Shown piece after piece: positions 17,620 to 25,910 of a stretch of DNA of 51,329 nt; the stretch's first letter is position 1; each line of letters begins with the position of its first letter. The translations under genes and the position numbers were made by a program. The stretch is from Acidobacteriota bacterium (GTDB lineage Bacteria; Acidobacteriota; Vicinamibacteria; Vicinamibacterales; UBA8438). The stretch covers positions 1 through 51,329 of the forward strand of contig DQNS01000146.1 in assembly GCA_015659035.1 (NCBI GenBank). Direction: 5' to 3'. A model generated the notes under the pieces. That model was given only the letters and a program-made list of their open reading frames with translations, searched no databases and was not told where the DNA came from.

Positions 17620-18858
17620 TCATTGATACCGCAAGGCCTCGGCCGGATCGAGGCGCGACGCCTGCCGCGCAGGATAGATCGTGGCGACCAAGCAGATCAG
17701 CAGCGCGGCGCCGACGACGACGAGGAAGTCAACCGGCTCGATGGTGAACGGGATCCAGGCGATGTCATAGACGTCGATCGGCACCCGGACCAGCTGGTAG
17801 CGATCGGCGACGTAGGAGATGAGGAACCCGCAGACCGCCCCGACCGTGGTCCCGACCGCTCCGATGATCCCGCCCTGCAACACGAAGATGCCACGGATAC
17901 TGCGTGCGGAGGCCCCCATCGTCTTCAGGATGGCGATGTCCCGGCTCTTCTCCATCACGAGCAAGATGAGCGACGCCACGATGTTGAGCGCCGCCACCAT
18001 CATGATCAGTCCGATGGTGATCCCGATCGCCAGCTTCTCGAGCCTGAGCGCCGAGAACAGCGCCCGGTTCATCTGGGCCCAATCTTCGGCCAGATATCCA
18101 GTGCCCAGCGTCTCGGTGACCGCGCGCGCGACCTCGTGCGCGTCGTCGAGGTCCGCCACACGCAGCTCCATCATGTCGACCCCGTCCTTGTTGAACAACC
18201 GGCGGGCCACATCGAGCGTCACGAACCCGTACGCGTGGTCGTACTCATACAACCCGAGGCTGAAGATGCCGACCACCCTGAGAGGTCGCATCCGGGGCAC
18301 CATCCCCATTGGCGAGAGTGTCGAGCCCTGCGGTGTCAGCACCCGCACCGTGTCGCCCACGAACGCGCCGAGCTGTACTGCGAGATCCTCGCCGATGACC
18401 ACACCGCCGAGCACACGGTCGTGCACGTCATACAGCGCCTTCAGGCTGCCGTGCCGCATGGAGCTGGCCAGCTCGGTGACCTTGGCTGACAGGTCAGGAT
18501 CGATGCCCTTGAGGGAGATGAACGCCTCGCCGCCACCGGCGGTCGCGACCGCCTTGCCAACGATCGATGGCGCGGCGCCGACCACGCCGGGCAGCCTCAT
18601 CAGCCGCGCCGTTTCCTCGCGGACGTCACCGAACCCGCCACTGGTCATCTTCCAGACGTAGACGTGGGCGGCCGACCCGATGATGCGGTCACGCAGCTCC
18701 TGCTGCATGCCGGTCATCAGCGCCTGCGCGACAACCAGCGCCATCACGCCAACCGCAACCCCCGCGATCGACACGGCGGAGATCAGCGAGATGAAGGCCT
18801 GCCGGCGCCGCGCGAGCAGATACCGGGTCGCGATGTAGAGTTCGAAGGGGAGGGTCAT
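17620..18858 (-). CDS. LolC/LolE-family lipoprotein-releasing permease
   Basis: A 412-residue inner-membrane permease. The N-terminus (FELYIATRYLLARRRQAFISLISAVSIAG split across the first helix) is diagnostic for LolC/E. A periplasmic MacB-PCD domain spans about residues 45-260, then three C-terminal FtsX-type helices with the coupling segment KSRDIAILKTMGAS. The protein ends PARQASRLDPAEALRYQ. Only one permease gene accompanies lolD, so a homodimeric or LolF-like arrangement is possible, unless a second gene lies elsewhere. Confidence 0.9.
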   Translation of the reverse strand: MTLPFELYIATRYLLARRRQAFISLISAVSIAGVAVGVMALVVAQALMTGMQQELRDRIIGSAAHVYVWKMTSGGFGDVREETARLMRLPGVVGAAPSIVGKAVATAGGGEAFISLKGIDPDLSAKVTELASSMRHGSLKALYDVHDRVLGGVVIGEDLAVQLGAFVGDTVRVLTPQGSTLSPMGMVPRMRPLRVVGIFSLGLYEYDHAYGFVTLDVARRLFNKDGVDMMELRVADLDDAHEVARAVTETLGTGYLAEDWAQMNRALFSALRLEKLAIGITIGLIMMVAALNIVASLILLVMEKSRDIAILKTMGASARSIRGIFVLQGGIIGAVGTTVGAVCGFLISYVADRYQLVRVPIDVYDIAWIPFTIEPVDFLVVVGAALLICLVATIYPARQASRLDPAEALRYQ

Positions 18859-19072
18859 CAGGACGGGCTTTGGACTATAGGCTCTGGGCTTGGGCGCTCA
18901 GCGCTCACGTGTACCATACGATCTCGGCGGCAGGCTCGATCACCGTTAGGACTGAGCCGTCACTCTCACCCGGATCACCGCCGGGAGAAAAGCCGGAGCG
19001 CCCTGTTCACTGACCCGGCGGTCACCCTCACCCCGCCCCTCTCCCAGAGGGAGAGGGAGTGGCCGGAGCGCC
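18859..19072. other. Spacer between lysS and the Lol permease, with direct repeat and R3 hairpin
   Basis: No gene. Contains a degenerate heptamer stretch (about 18865-18905) and a 24-base direct repeat (18992-19015 and 19062-19085, one mismatch, 70 bases apart). The second copy is the 3' end of lysS including its stop; the first looks like a duplicated remnant. The R3 hairpin lies between them. Confidence 0.7.
19037..19057. repeat. R3 hairpin CCCTCTCCC / GGGAGAGGG
   Basis: Perfect 9-base stem with an AGA loop, preceded by TCACCCTCACCCCG. It is the common bacterial REP-like palindrome. A second copy lies at 50033-50053 after argS. In both places the sequence after the hairpin runs into the stop codon of a minus-strand gene. 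Confidence 0.8.
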
Positions 19073-20587
19073 CTATTCACTGACCTCTCTTGAGCGCATC
19101 AGCGGGAACAGGATCACGTCGCGAATCGACGGGCTGTCGGTCAACACCATCACGAGCCGATCGATCCCGAGGCCTTCCCCCGCGGTGGGCGGCAGGCCGT
19201 ACTCGAGCGCGCGGATGTAGTCCTCGTCCATCTGGTGCGCCTCCAGGTCGCCCCCCTGGCGGTCGCGTAGCTGAGCCTCGAACCGGCGGCGTTGCTCGAC
19301 CGGATCGTTGAGCTCGCTGAAGGCATTGGCCAGCTCCATGCCGGCCACGAACAGCTCGAACCGCTCCACGGTGTCGGGGTCATCAGCACGCTGCTTGGAC
19401 AGCGGCGATACCTCGGTCGGAAAGTCGTGGATGAACGTGGGCTGGACCAGCGTGCGCTCACACAGCGCCTCGAAGATCCCCATCGTGATCGGGCCGGCGC
19501 CCTGGTCAGGACCCGGCTCGAGCCCGACCCGGACGGCCAGCGCCGCCGCCGTCTCCCGGTTCCGGAGGTCCGGCTCCCGGACCGGCACACCGAGCTTCGC
19601 GCTCACCGCCTCGCGGACCGCCTGCCGCAGCGAAACCCGCGGATACGGTGGCCGGAACGACACGGTCTGACCGCCGACCCGCACCTCGTCGCCCCCGGTC
19701 GCCTCGTGCGCGACCGTCGCCAGCAACTGCTCGGTCATGGTCATCAGGTCCCGATAGTCGCTGTAGGCCTGATAGAACTCCAGCATCGTGAACTCCGGGT
19801 TGTGCTGGGTCGAAATCCCCTCGTTCCTGAAGTTGCGGTTGATCTCGAAGACCCGTTCGATTCCGCCCACGACCAGCCGCTTGAGATACAGCTCGGGCGC
19901 GACCCGCAGATAGAGCCGCATGTCCTGCGCGTTGTGATGTGTGACGAACGGCCGCGCCAGCGCGCCACCCGCAACCGGCTGCATCATCGGCGTCTCGACC
20001 TCGAGGTAGCCCCGGTCGAGGAGAAAGGCCCGTATCGAGATCAGCACCCGCGCGCGGACCTCAAACACGCGACGCGAGGCCGGGTTCACGATCAGGTCCA
20101 CATATCGCCGGCGATACCGCGTCTCGACATCCCTCAGCCCATGCCACTTTTCGGGCAACGGCACGAAGCACTTGGCGAGAAACTCGATTCGTGCGGCCCA
20201 GACCGTCAGCTCGTTGGTCCGCGTCCTAAAGAGACGCCCGTCCACCCCGATGAGATCGCCGATGTCGAGCAACGCTGCGATCTTGAAGTCCCGCTCCGAC
20301 AGGGTGTCCTGGCGCACGTACACCTGCAGCCGCGATACTCCGTCGGAGATGACGAGGAAGCGGGCCTTGCCGAAACTACGGACGATCAGGACCCGACCGG
20401 CCGTCACGGTCTTGATCTGTGCGGTGTCGAGGTCCGCACCGCTGGTGTCTCCATGTGCCGCCACGATGGCCGAGGGGGTGTCGGTGCAATCAAACCGGTG
20501 CGGGTAGGCCGGCACGCCGAGCTCGACCAGCGCCGCCAGGTTGGCGCGCCGCTCAACGAGCTGGGCATTCTCTCGAGGTTCGGACAT
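19073..20587 (-). CDS. lysS: Lysyl-tRNA synthetase, class II
   Basis: A 504-residue class IIb synthetase. The N-terminal OB-fold anticodon-binding domain occupies about residues 55-150 (AGRVLIVRSFGKARFLVISDG). Class II motif 1 is in the FLLDRGYLEVETPMM region, motif 2 is FRNEGISTQHNPEFTMLE, and motif 3 is GLGIDRLVMVLTD. Length and order are normal for bacterial LysRS. The stop codon lies in one arm of a 24-base direct repeat. It is followed upstream by nusB and ribH on the same strand, with a 35-base gap. Confidence 0.97.
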   Translation of the reverse strand: MSEPRENAQLVERRANLAALVELGVPAYPHRFDCTDTPSAIVAAHGDTSGADLDTAQIKTVTAGRVLIVRSFGKARFLVISDGVSRLQVYVRQDTLSERDFKIAALLDIGDLIGVDGRLFRTRTNELTVWAARIEFLAKCFVPLPEKWHGLRDVETRYRRRYVDLIVNPASRRVFEVRARVLISIRAFLLDRGYLEVETPMMQPVAGGALARPFVTHHNAQDMRLYLRVAPELYLKRLVVGGIERVFEINRNFRNEGISTQHNPEFTMLEFYQAYSDYRDLMTMTEQLLATVAHEATGGDEVRVGGQTVSFRPPYPRVSLRQAVREAVSAKLGVPVREPDLRNRETAAALAVRVGLEPGPDQGAGPITMGIFEALCERTLVQPTFIHDFPTEVSPLSKQRADDPDTVERFELFVAGMELANAFSELNDPVEQRRRFEAQLRDRQGGDLEAHQMDEDYIRALEYGLPPTAGEGLGIDRLVMVLTDSPSIRDVILFPLMRSREVSE

Positions 20588-20610
20588 GGATCACGTCGTG
20601 GGTCTGCCCC

Positions 20611-20638
20611 AGACTCCAGGCTTCAGGCGTCGGGCTTT
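20611..20638. repeat. Heptanucleotide tract (H7)
   Basis: Four degenerate units (AGACTCC, AGGCTTC, AGGCGTC, GGGCTTT). It overlaps the 3' end of nusB and supplies its last codons and TGA stop. Confidence 0.55.
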
Positions 20639-21099
20639 GGGTCGCCAGGGACCGGCTGGGGGACCGGTTCTTCCAGGGTGCGTTTGACGGCGTCGAGCAC
20701 GCCGTTGACGAAACGGGCGGACTGCTCCCCGCTGAACGTCTTCGCCAACTCCAGCGCCTCGTCGATCACGACCGCCGGGGGCGTCACGGCCGCCAACAGC
20801 TCGTAGACCGCAAGACGCAGAATCGTCCGGTCCACCACCGCCATCCGCGACAGGCGCCAGTTGTCAGCCGCGGTCTCGATGAGCGGGTCGATCCGGTCCT
20901 GCGCCTCAATGGCACCGTGCAGCAACGTGGCGGCGAACACGCGACGGGCCTCCGGCGCCGGATGCTCGACCCAGTAGCCGCGCACCGCCTCGTCGAGCTC
21001 GGCCCCGGTCGCGCCGCCGACCTCCCGCTGGTAGAGCAACTGGAGCGCCGCCATCCGGCCGCGATGCCGATCGTCGCGAGCGGACCGGGCCGCGCTCAC
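20623..21099 (-). CDS. nusB: Transcription antitermination factor NusB
   Basis: A 158-residue all-helical protein that binds boxA RNA with NusE/S10 for rRNA antitermination. Recognised by RMAALQLLYQREVGG at the N-terminus, VDRTILRLAVYELL, VVIDEALELAKTFSGEQSARFVNGVLDAV. The start is a GTG at 21099 overlapping the ribH stop as GTGA. This gives the normal arginine-rich N-terminus of the family, whereas the next ATG (MAALQ) would remove it. The proline-rich tail (VPQPVPGDPKPDA) reads into a heptamer repeat. Confidence 0.93.
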   Translation of the reverse strand: MSAARSARDDRHRGRMAALQLLYQREVGGATGAELDEAVRGYWVEHPAPEARRVFAATLLHGAIEAQDRIDPLIETAADNWRLSRMAVVDRTILRLAVYELLAAVTPPAVVIDEALELAKTFSGEQSARFVNGVLDAVKRTLEEPVPQPVPGDPKPDA

Positions 21100-21587
21100 C
21101 CCCCGAGCTCCGGGTCGACAGGGCCCGTCAGCTGCCGGAACAGCCGGGTCATCGCCAGCGCCGCCTCGGCCGCCTCCCACCCCTTGTTCGAGGCGCCGGC
21201 CCCGGCGCGCGCCAACGCCTCCTCGGCCGAGTTGGTCGTGAGCACCCCGAACGTCATCGGCATCCCGCTGTCCATCGCCGCCCCCGTGATGCCGTGCGCC
21301 ACCGCTGCCGCGATGAAGTCGAAGTGCGGCGTCTCGCCGCGGATCAGGCACCCGAGGCCGATGACCGCGTCCACCCGGCCGAATGCCGCCAGCCGGCGCG
21401 CCGCCTGTGGAATCTCGAAGGCCCCCGGCACCGTCGCCACCACGATCGCGTCGTCGGCGACGCCGGCGGCGCGCAACGCCTCGACGGCGCCGTCTCGCAA
21501 CCGGTTCGTGACGAAGTCGTTGTAGGTCGACACGACGATGCCAACCCGGAAGTCCCGCGCATCGCCCGTGCCTGTCAAAGTCTCCAC
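21096..21587 (-). CDS. ribH: 6,7-dimethyl-8-ribityllumazine synthase RibH
   Basis: A 163-residue lumazine synthase that makes the riboflavin precursor. Conserved elements: IVVSTYNDFVTNRL with the aromatic residue stacking on the pyrimidine, VPGAFEIPQAA, LGCLIRGETPHFDFI with the catalytic His, and FGVLTTNS. The likely start is a GTG at 21587 (VETLTG), since no in-frame ATG exists near the expected N-terminus. Its ribosome site is weak; a TTG at 21578 is an alternative. The ribH-nusB pairing is a common bacterial arrangement and here the genes overlap by four bases. No FMN riboswitch was seen upstream. Confidence 0.94.
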   Translation of the reverse strand: METLTGTGDARDFRVGIVVSTYNDFVTNRLRDGAVEALRAAGVADDAIVVATVPGAFEIPQAARRLAAFGRVDAVIGLGCLIRGETPHFDFIAAAVAHGITGAAMDSGMPMTFGVLTTNSAEEALARAGAGASNKGWEAAEAALAMTRLFRQLTGPVDPELGG

Positions 21588-21641
21588 ATCTGCAACCCGG
21601 CCTAAGAACGCACCTGGAAGACGGCGAAGCCCTCCGGTTTC

Positions 21642-21669
21642 TGCTGACTCCTGACTCCTGACTTCTGCC
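21642..21669. repeat. Heptanucleotide tract (H7), TCCTGAC type
   Basis: Four units preceded by the leader GGCGAAGCCCTCCGG. It lies between the enoyl-CoA hydratase gene and ribH. Confidence 0.75.
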
Positions 21670-21685
21670 TCCTTCGGAATCCTCC

Positions 21686-22468
21686 TTAGCGTCCCGTGAA
21701 CCGCGGCTTCCGTTTCTCGAGAAACGCGGCGGTGCCCTCGCGCACGTCCTCGGTCCCGTACACGAGGCCGAACGTCGACGCCTCGAACACCGCCGCCTCG
21801 GCGAGCGACATGTCGAGACCGTGATGCACCGCTTCGAGGATGCGGCGCACCGCCACGGGCGCCTGGGTGGCCAGCGTCGCAGCGAGCCGGCTCGTCTCGG
21901 CGACCAGCGCCTCCGGCGGGACGACCTTGTTGACCAGCCCGATCCGCCAGGCCTCCTCGGCGTCGATCGGCGCCCCGGTCAGCAGCATCTCGAGCGCGCG
22001 GCCCCGGCCGACCAGACGTGGTAGGCGCTGCGTACCGCCGAAACCGGGGATGAGCCCCAGCGCAATCTCCGGCTGACCGAGCTTCGCCGTCGTCGCGGCG
22101 ATCCGGAGCGTGCAGGCCATGGCGATCTCGCAGCCGCCCCCGAGCGCGAAGCCGTTGATCGCGGCGATGACCGGCTTGCCCAAGCCCTCGAGGAGGGCGC
22201 ACAGTCGGTGTCCGGCGTCCGACACCACCCGGGCGCTGGTCGGTGTCAACCGCGCCAGCTCGGTGATGTCCGCGCCGGCGACGAAGGCGCGGTCACCGGC
22301 GCCGGTCAGCACGACGCAGCGGATCTCGTCATCTTGTCCCAGATCGGTCAGCACCGACGTCAGGGTTCGGACGGTCTGCGCGTCGAGCGCGTTCAACACC
22401 GTGGGGCGGTTGACCGTCACCGTCGCGACGGCGCCGTCGCGCGCGGTCAGGATCTGGTCGGTACTCAT
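21686..22468 (-). CDS. Enoyl-CoA hydratase/isomerase family protein
   Basis: A 260-residue crotonase-fold enzyme. Both catalytic glutamates of true hydratases are present: the Glu in NGFALGGGCEIAMACTLRIA and the Glu in QPEIALGLIPGFGG. The oxyanion-hole region is FVAGADITEL, and the C-terminus ends EKRKPRFTGR, as in short-chain enoyl-CoA hydratases. It probably hydrates 2-enoyl-CoA in beta-oxidation, and would fit with the acyl-CoA dehydrogenase at 28 kb. ATG at 22468 overlaps the VanZ-like stop by four bases. Upstream in-frame sequence is shadow. Confidence 0.92.
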   Translation of the reverse strand: MSTDQILTARDGAVATVTVNRPTVLNALDAQTVRTLTSVLTDLGQDDEIRCVVLTGAGDRAFVAGADITELARLTPTSARVVSDAGHRLCALLEGLGKPVIAAINGFALGGGCEIAMACTLRIAATTAKLGQPEIALGLIPGFGGTQRLPRLVGRGRALEMLLTGAPIDAEEAWRIGLVNKVVPPEALVAETSRLAATLATQAPVAVRRILEAVHHGLDMSLAEAAVFEASTFGLVYGTEDVREGTAAFLEKRKPRFTGR

Positions 22469-22833
22469 GAGCGTCTCACTATACTCCAGCCGCAGATCAC
22501 ACCGGCGGCGACGGCCGCGCCGAGGGCGTCGGCGACCAGATCCGTGACCTCGGCCGTGCGCCCGGGCACGAACCACTGATGCGCCTCGTCGGTGACGCCG
22601 TAGAGGGTCGCCAGCAGAACCGCCAGCGCGGCGGCTCGGACCTTCACCCCTCGCCAGCGCGCACCGGCGAGGCCGCGCAGCAGCAACGCGGCGAGCACGG
22701 CGTACTGCAACGCATGCGCCACGCCGTCGTCGACACCGCCGGGGATGGGCCCGAGCCCCGATATCGATGACAGAACGAAGATGAGCACCATCGTCGCCCA
22801 CGCCGGACCCCAGACCCGCACCCGACGCGTCAT
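22465..22833 (-). CDS. VanZ-like membrane protein
   Basis: A 122-residue membrane protein with four hydrophobic segments. The VanZ signature is present: HALQYAVLAALL after the first helix, and DEAHQWFVPGRTAEVTDLVADALGA. VanZ-domain proteins are named for a teicoplanin-resistance accessory protein, but most have no known role. The start is taken as ATG 22833; a TTG nine bases upstream is possible. The stop overlaps the start of the enoyl-CoA hydratase, so the pair is probably co-transcribed. Confidence 0.85.
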   Translation of the reverse strand: MTRRVRVWGPAWATMVLIFVLSSISGLGPIPGGVDDGVAHALQYAVLAALLLRGLAGARWRGVKVRAAALAVLLATLYGVTDEAHQWFVPGRTAEVTDLVADALGAAVAAGVICGWSIVRRS

Positions 22834-22910
22834 GACGGACAACCGGACAGAACACTAGGACCCGGGGTTGAAACCAACGGCGGACGAGAGGGCCGGGACG
22901 CCCGCCACCC

Positions 22911-22945
22911 CTGATCCCGATCCCCAAATTCCGGATCCCGAAAAC
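22911..22945. repeat. Degenerate heptanucleotide tract (H7)
   Basis: About five loosely conserved 7-base units of the CCCGATC class, in the spacer downstream of the 57-residue membrane protein. Confidence 0.4.
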
Positions 22946-22960
22946 CGACGAGTGTGCGGA

Positions 22961-23134
22961 TCACAGCGGAAACGGAAAGAAGATCCAGCCGAGCACGACG
23001 GCTGTGGCGACGAAGCTCGCGAACAGGATGCCGCCCAGCTGCACCTGGTCTGCCGGCTCGTCCTTCATGAGCACCGCGAAGATCAGCGACACGAAGCCCG
23101 CGAACAGCAGCATCGAGAAGAAGTGGCTCTGCAT
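22961..23134 (-). CDS. Small two-helix membrane protein, 57 residues
   Basis: A short gene beginning MQSHFFSMLLFAGFVSL and ending VVLGWIFFPFPL. Two transmembrane helices (residues ~6-22 and ~34-53) flank a charged loop (KDEPADQVQ). It starts 14 bases after the DUF6677 gene on the same strand. No family function is known to me. The regular composition, helix spacing and tight placement argue that it is a real gene. Confidence 0.7.
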   Translation of the reverse strand: MQSHFFSMLLFAGFVSLIFAVLMKDEPADQVQLGGILFASFVATAVVLGWIFFPFPL

Positions 23135-23148
23135 CGATCTCTCGTGGC

Positions 23149-23586
23149 CTACTTCCGCCCCAGCGCCACGTCGTAGGCGTCGAGACAGACCAGCATGTTC
23201 AGCAGACCGGACACGATGGTGAACGTGTTGCCATACTCGAACGTCGCGGCCACGACGCGCCCCTCGCCGAGCCCAGCCGCGCTGGCGATCAGATACGGCA
23301 GCCCATTCCCGAGATCCGCGAACGCCGTCAGCAGGATCAGTGGGTGGCCCGTGTCGAACGGAGACAGGCGTCCCTCGAGCCACAATCCGATGGCGAACAT
23401 CATGGGAAGCGCGACCAGGAAGATGAGGCCCTTCTGGCGCCGGCCGAGCCAGAGATGCCCGCCGCCGGGAATTATCCAGGCGAGCGCGGCGGCGGCCCAC
23501 GCCCGACCGGCATCCGGAGCGGGTGTCGGTCGGGGTGGCGTCGCCGCTACGCGAGCTCGCCGCGAATCACGAGACTTACGACCCAT
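23149..23586 (-). CDS. DUF6677-like membrane protein
   Basis: A 145-residue protein with a basic, proline-rich N-terminus (MGRKSRDSRRARVAA) followed by three or four hydrophobic segments. The first contains AWIIPGGGHLWLGRRQKG, a PGxGHxxLGR motif seen in TM2-like and DUF6677 proteins. A conserved-looking TFEYGNTFTIVSGLLNMLVCLDAYD lies near the end in two helices. ATG at 23586 is chosen; the gene overlaps the DUF2085 gene by 40 bases. Function unknown; the family seems common in Acidobacteriota. Confidence 0.75.
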   Translation of the reverse strand: MGRKSRDSRRARVAATPPRPTPAPDAGRAWAAAALAWIIPGGGHLWLGRRQKGLIFLVALPMMFAIGLWLEGRLSPFDTGHPLILLTAFADLGNGLPYLIASAAGLGEGRVVAATFEYGNTFTIVSGLLNMLVCLDAYDVALGRK

Positions 23587-24050
23587 GTCACCGCCGCTCC
23601 CAGCGGCACCGCTGCCGCGGCCCGCACACCACCCGCGAACGGCAGCCACCCGACCGCCTCACCCAGCCAGGTCGCGGCGGTCGGAACCGCCGCCGCCAGC
23701 ACCATCATGCGGAGTGCCCGCGACGCCATCCGGGCAGTCCCGCCGCCCGCACGACGTCGAACCCCGGCCAAGAGCGCGCCGACCGCCGCCCCGAGATACA
23801 GCCCGGCACACCGCGCGCACACCGGCATCTGCACACCCCACAGTCGGAACGACCGATCCGGCCGCTGGTGACAGATCACGCTCCCAACCAGATACGTGCC
23901 GGCGGACGCCGCCCGCACCGCGCGTCCCCCGGTCTCGTGAGCCAACAGGAAGGGCACCAGCACGAGCATCAGCATCCACGCCAGGGTGGCGCCCAGGAAT
24001 CCGCGCGCCAGCCACGCACGCGGCCAGACGGCTCCGGTTGGCATCGTCAT
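23547..24050 (-). CDS. DUF2085 family membrane protein
   Basis: A 167-residue membrane protein. The DUF2085 core is clear: VICHQRPDRSFRLWG followed by QMPVCARCAGLYLGA, with Cys and His residues that could bind metal or heme. About four to five helices are predicted by eye. Its ATG at 24050 overlaps the stop of the PfkB kinase (ATGA), and its 3' end overlaps the DUF6677 gene. The trio of small membrane genes is therefore part of the kinase transcription unit. Molecular role unknown. Confidence 0.85.
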   Translation of the reverse strand: MTMPTGAVWPRAWLARGFLGATLAWMLMLVLVPFLLAHETGGRAVRAASAGTYLVGSVICHQRPDRSFRLWGVQMPVCARCAGLYLGAAVGALLAGVRRRAGGGTARMASRALRMMVLAAAVPTAATWLGEAVGWLPFAGGVRAAAAVPLGAAVTWVVSLVIRGELA

Positions 24051-24955
24051 AACGCGTCGAAGTGCGTGAGCCGCTTGAACGCGGCGAACCGGTCGTGCAG
24101 CTCGCCCGATGTCAACCGCAGGAGCTGGTCCAGCCCGAAGTCCTCAACCGACAAGGAGGCCAGTGCGCTACCCGCGATGACCGCGCGGGCCACGACCGTG
24201 TCGGTGATCTCCACGGCGGAGGCCAGAAACCCCATGAACCCGCCGGCAAAGGTGTCGCCGGCGCCGGTCGGGTCCACCACCTCCTCGAGCGGCATCGCCG
24301 GCACGGCGAAGAACCGGTCGCGTGTCACCAGGACGCCGTGTTCGCCCCGCTTGATGACCAGCAGCGCCGGCCCCATCCGCTGGATGGCGCGCGCGGCCTT
24401 CACCAGATTCGATTCACCGCTCAGCTCGCGGGCTTCCTCGTCGTTGATCACCAGCGCGTCGACCCGCCCGAGTACCTTTCGGAGCTCGCCCGGCGTGCCC
24501 TCGATCCAGTAGTTCATCGTATCGGCGGCGACGAACCGCGGTGCGTGCACCTGGTCGAGCACCTCCAGCTGCAACGCCGGGTGGATGTTCGCGAGGAACA
24601 CGAACGGCGTGGACCGGTAGCTCTCGGGCAACACCGGACGGAACTGGTCGAACACGTTGAGGTGGGTATAGATCGTCTCGCGGCTGTTGAAATCGACGCT
24701 GTACTCGCCTTTCCAGCGGAAGGTCTCGCCGGGCACACGCTGCAGCCCGGTCAGATCGATGCGACGGCCGGAAAAGACCCGCATCTGCTCCGCCGTGAAG
24801 TCGTCGCCGACGACCGCCACCAGACGGACGTCGGTGAAGAAGGATGCCGCGACACTGAAATAGGTGGCCGCGCCACCGACCACACGCGACGCTTCGCCGA
24901 ACGGTGTCTTGATGGAATCGAACGCGACGGAACCGACGGTGAGGATGGGATGCAA
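24047..24955 (-). CDS. PfkB-family carbohydrate/nucleoside kinase
   Basis: A 302-residue ribokinase-fold kinase. The C-terminal PfkB signature VDPTGAGDTFAGGFMGF holds the catalytic Asp and anion hole; the N-terminal glycine-rich segment is VVGGAATYFSVAASFF. The substrate is unknown. Placement directly downstream of mtnP (60-base gap filled by a heptamer tract) suggests nucleoside or methylthioribose-related salvage, such as adenosine kinase. This is inference from context. Confidence 0.85.
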   Translation of the reverse strand: MHPILTVGSVAFDSIKTPFGEASRVVGGAATYFSVAASFFTDVRLVAVVGDDFTAEQMRVFSGRRIDLTGLQRVPGETFRWKGEYSVDFNSRETIYTHLNVFDQFRPVLPESYRSTPFVFLANIHPALQLEVLDQVHAPRFVAADTMNYWIEGTPGELRKVLGRVDALVINDEEARELSGESNLVKAARAIQRMGPALLVIKRGEHGVLVTRDRFFAVPAMPLEEVVDPTGAGDTFAGGFMGFLASAVEITDTVVARAVIAGSALASLSVEDFGLDQLLRLTSGELHDRFAAFKRLTHFDAL

Positions 24956-24970
24956 TGGGATGTGCTCTCC

Positions 24971-25012
24971 GGCTTCCGGCTTCAGTCTGACTTCTGACTT
25001 CTGACTTCTGAC
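24971..25012. repeat. Heptanucleotide tract (H7), TTCTGAC type
   Basis: Six units in exact 7-base phase (GGCTTCC, GGCTTCA, GTCTGAC, then TTCTGAC three times), filling the gap between mtnP and the PfkB kinase. Confidence 0.85.
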
Positions 25013-25015
25013 ACC

Positions 25016-25894
25016 CTACCCCTTCACGTACTTGCCGATGATCGGCGCCAGATCGCGCTTGACGTCCGACGGAATCAGACCCGGCCGGGTAATGATAGCC
25101 GAGCCGAGCGCCGTGGCGCACTCGCACTCGCGGTCGACCGGCAGCCGGGCGACGGCGCTGGCCACGACCTGTTGTGCCGTCACGGCGTTCTCGGTGAGCG
25201 TAGCGATGATCATGTCAACGGTCACGGCGTCGTGCCCTTCGTGCCAGCAGTCGTAGTCGGTCACCAGCGCCAGCGTCGTGTAACAGATCTCGGCTTCCCG
25301 CGCGAGCTTCGCCTCCTGCAGATTGGTCATCCCGATGACGTCCATCCCCCACGAGCGATACAACCGGGACTCGGCCAGTGTTGAAAACTGCGGCCCCTCC
25401 ATGCACACGTATGTGCCGCCGCGATGGACACGCGCACCGGCGCCGGTGGCCGCGTCGAAGGCGATGCTACTCAGCACCGGACAGAACGGGTGGGCGAACC
25501 CGACATGAGCCACGATCCCGCCGCCGAAGAAGGTGCTGAACCGCCCCCGGGTGCGGTCCAGGAACTGGTCCGGAATGACGATATCGAGTGGTCGGTACTC
25601 CTCCCGTAAACTGCCAACCGCGCTCGCCGACACGATCCAGTCGACCCCGAGCGTCTTGAAGCCGAAGATGTTGGCGCGGAAATTCAGTTCCGACGGCATC
25701 AACCGATGGCCCTGACCGTGGCGGGCGAGAAACGCCACGCGCCGATCATTCAGCGTGCCGACGATGTAGGGGGACGAGGGGTCACCGAACGGCGTAGTCA
25801 CCCGCACCTCCTCACGGTCCGTCAACGCGTCCATCTCGTACAGGCCGCTGCCGCCGATCACCCCGATCCGGATGTCCTGCTGTGGTGCGTTCAA
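25016..25894 (-). CDS. mtnP: S-methyl-5'-thioadenosine phosphorylase MtnP
   Basis: A 292-residue purine nucleoside phosphorylase-family enzyme. Signature stretches: [56 protein letters not shown] and [31 protein letters not shown]. It phosphorolyses methylthioadenosine to adenine and methylthioribose-1-phosphate. The start is a TTG at 25894 because it lies six bases behind a GAAAGGG ribosome site and yields the standard N-terminus; no ATG or GTG fits. In futalosine organisms MTAP-like or MqnB enzymes may also act on aminodeoxyfutalosine; that is not shown here. Confidence 0.93.
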   Translation of the reverse strand: MNAPQQDIRIGVIGGSGLYEMDALTDREEVRVTTPFGDPSSPYIVGTLNDRRVAFLARHGQGHRLMPSELNFRANIFGFKTLGVDWIVSASAVGSLREEYRPLDIVIPDQFLDRTRGRFSTFFGGGIVAHVGFAHPFCPVLSSIAFDAATGAGARVHRGGTYVCMEGPQFSTLAESRLYRSWGMDVIGMTNLQEAKLAREAEICYTTLALVTDYDCWHEGHDAVTVDMIIATLTENAVTAQQVVASAVARLPVDRECECATALGSAIITRPGLIPSDVKRDLAPIIGKYVKG

Positions 25895-25910
25895 CGGTGA
25901 CCCTTTCGTC

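Noticed and set aside
20588-22202. FMN riboswitch upstream of ribH
   Set aside because: No RFN-element-like conserved blocks were seen in the spacer, which is occupied by a leader-plus-heptamer tract.
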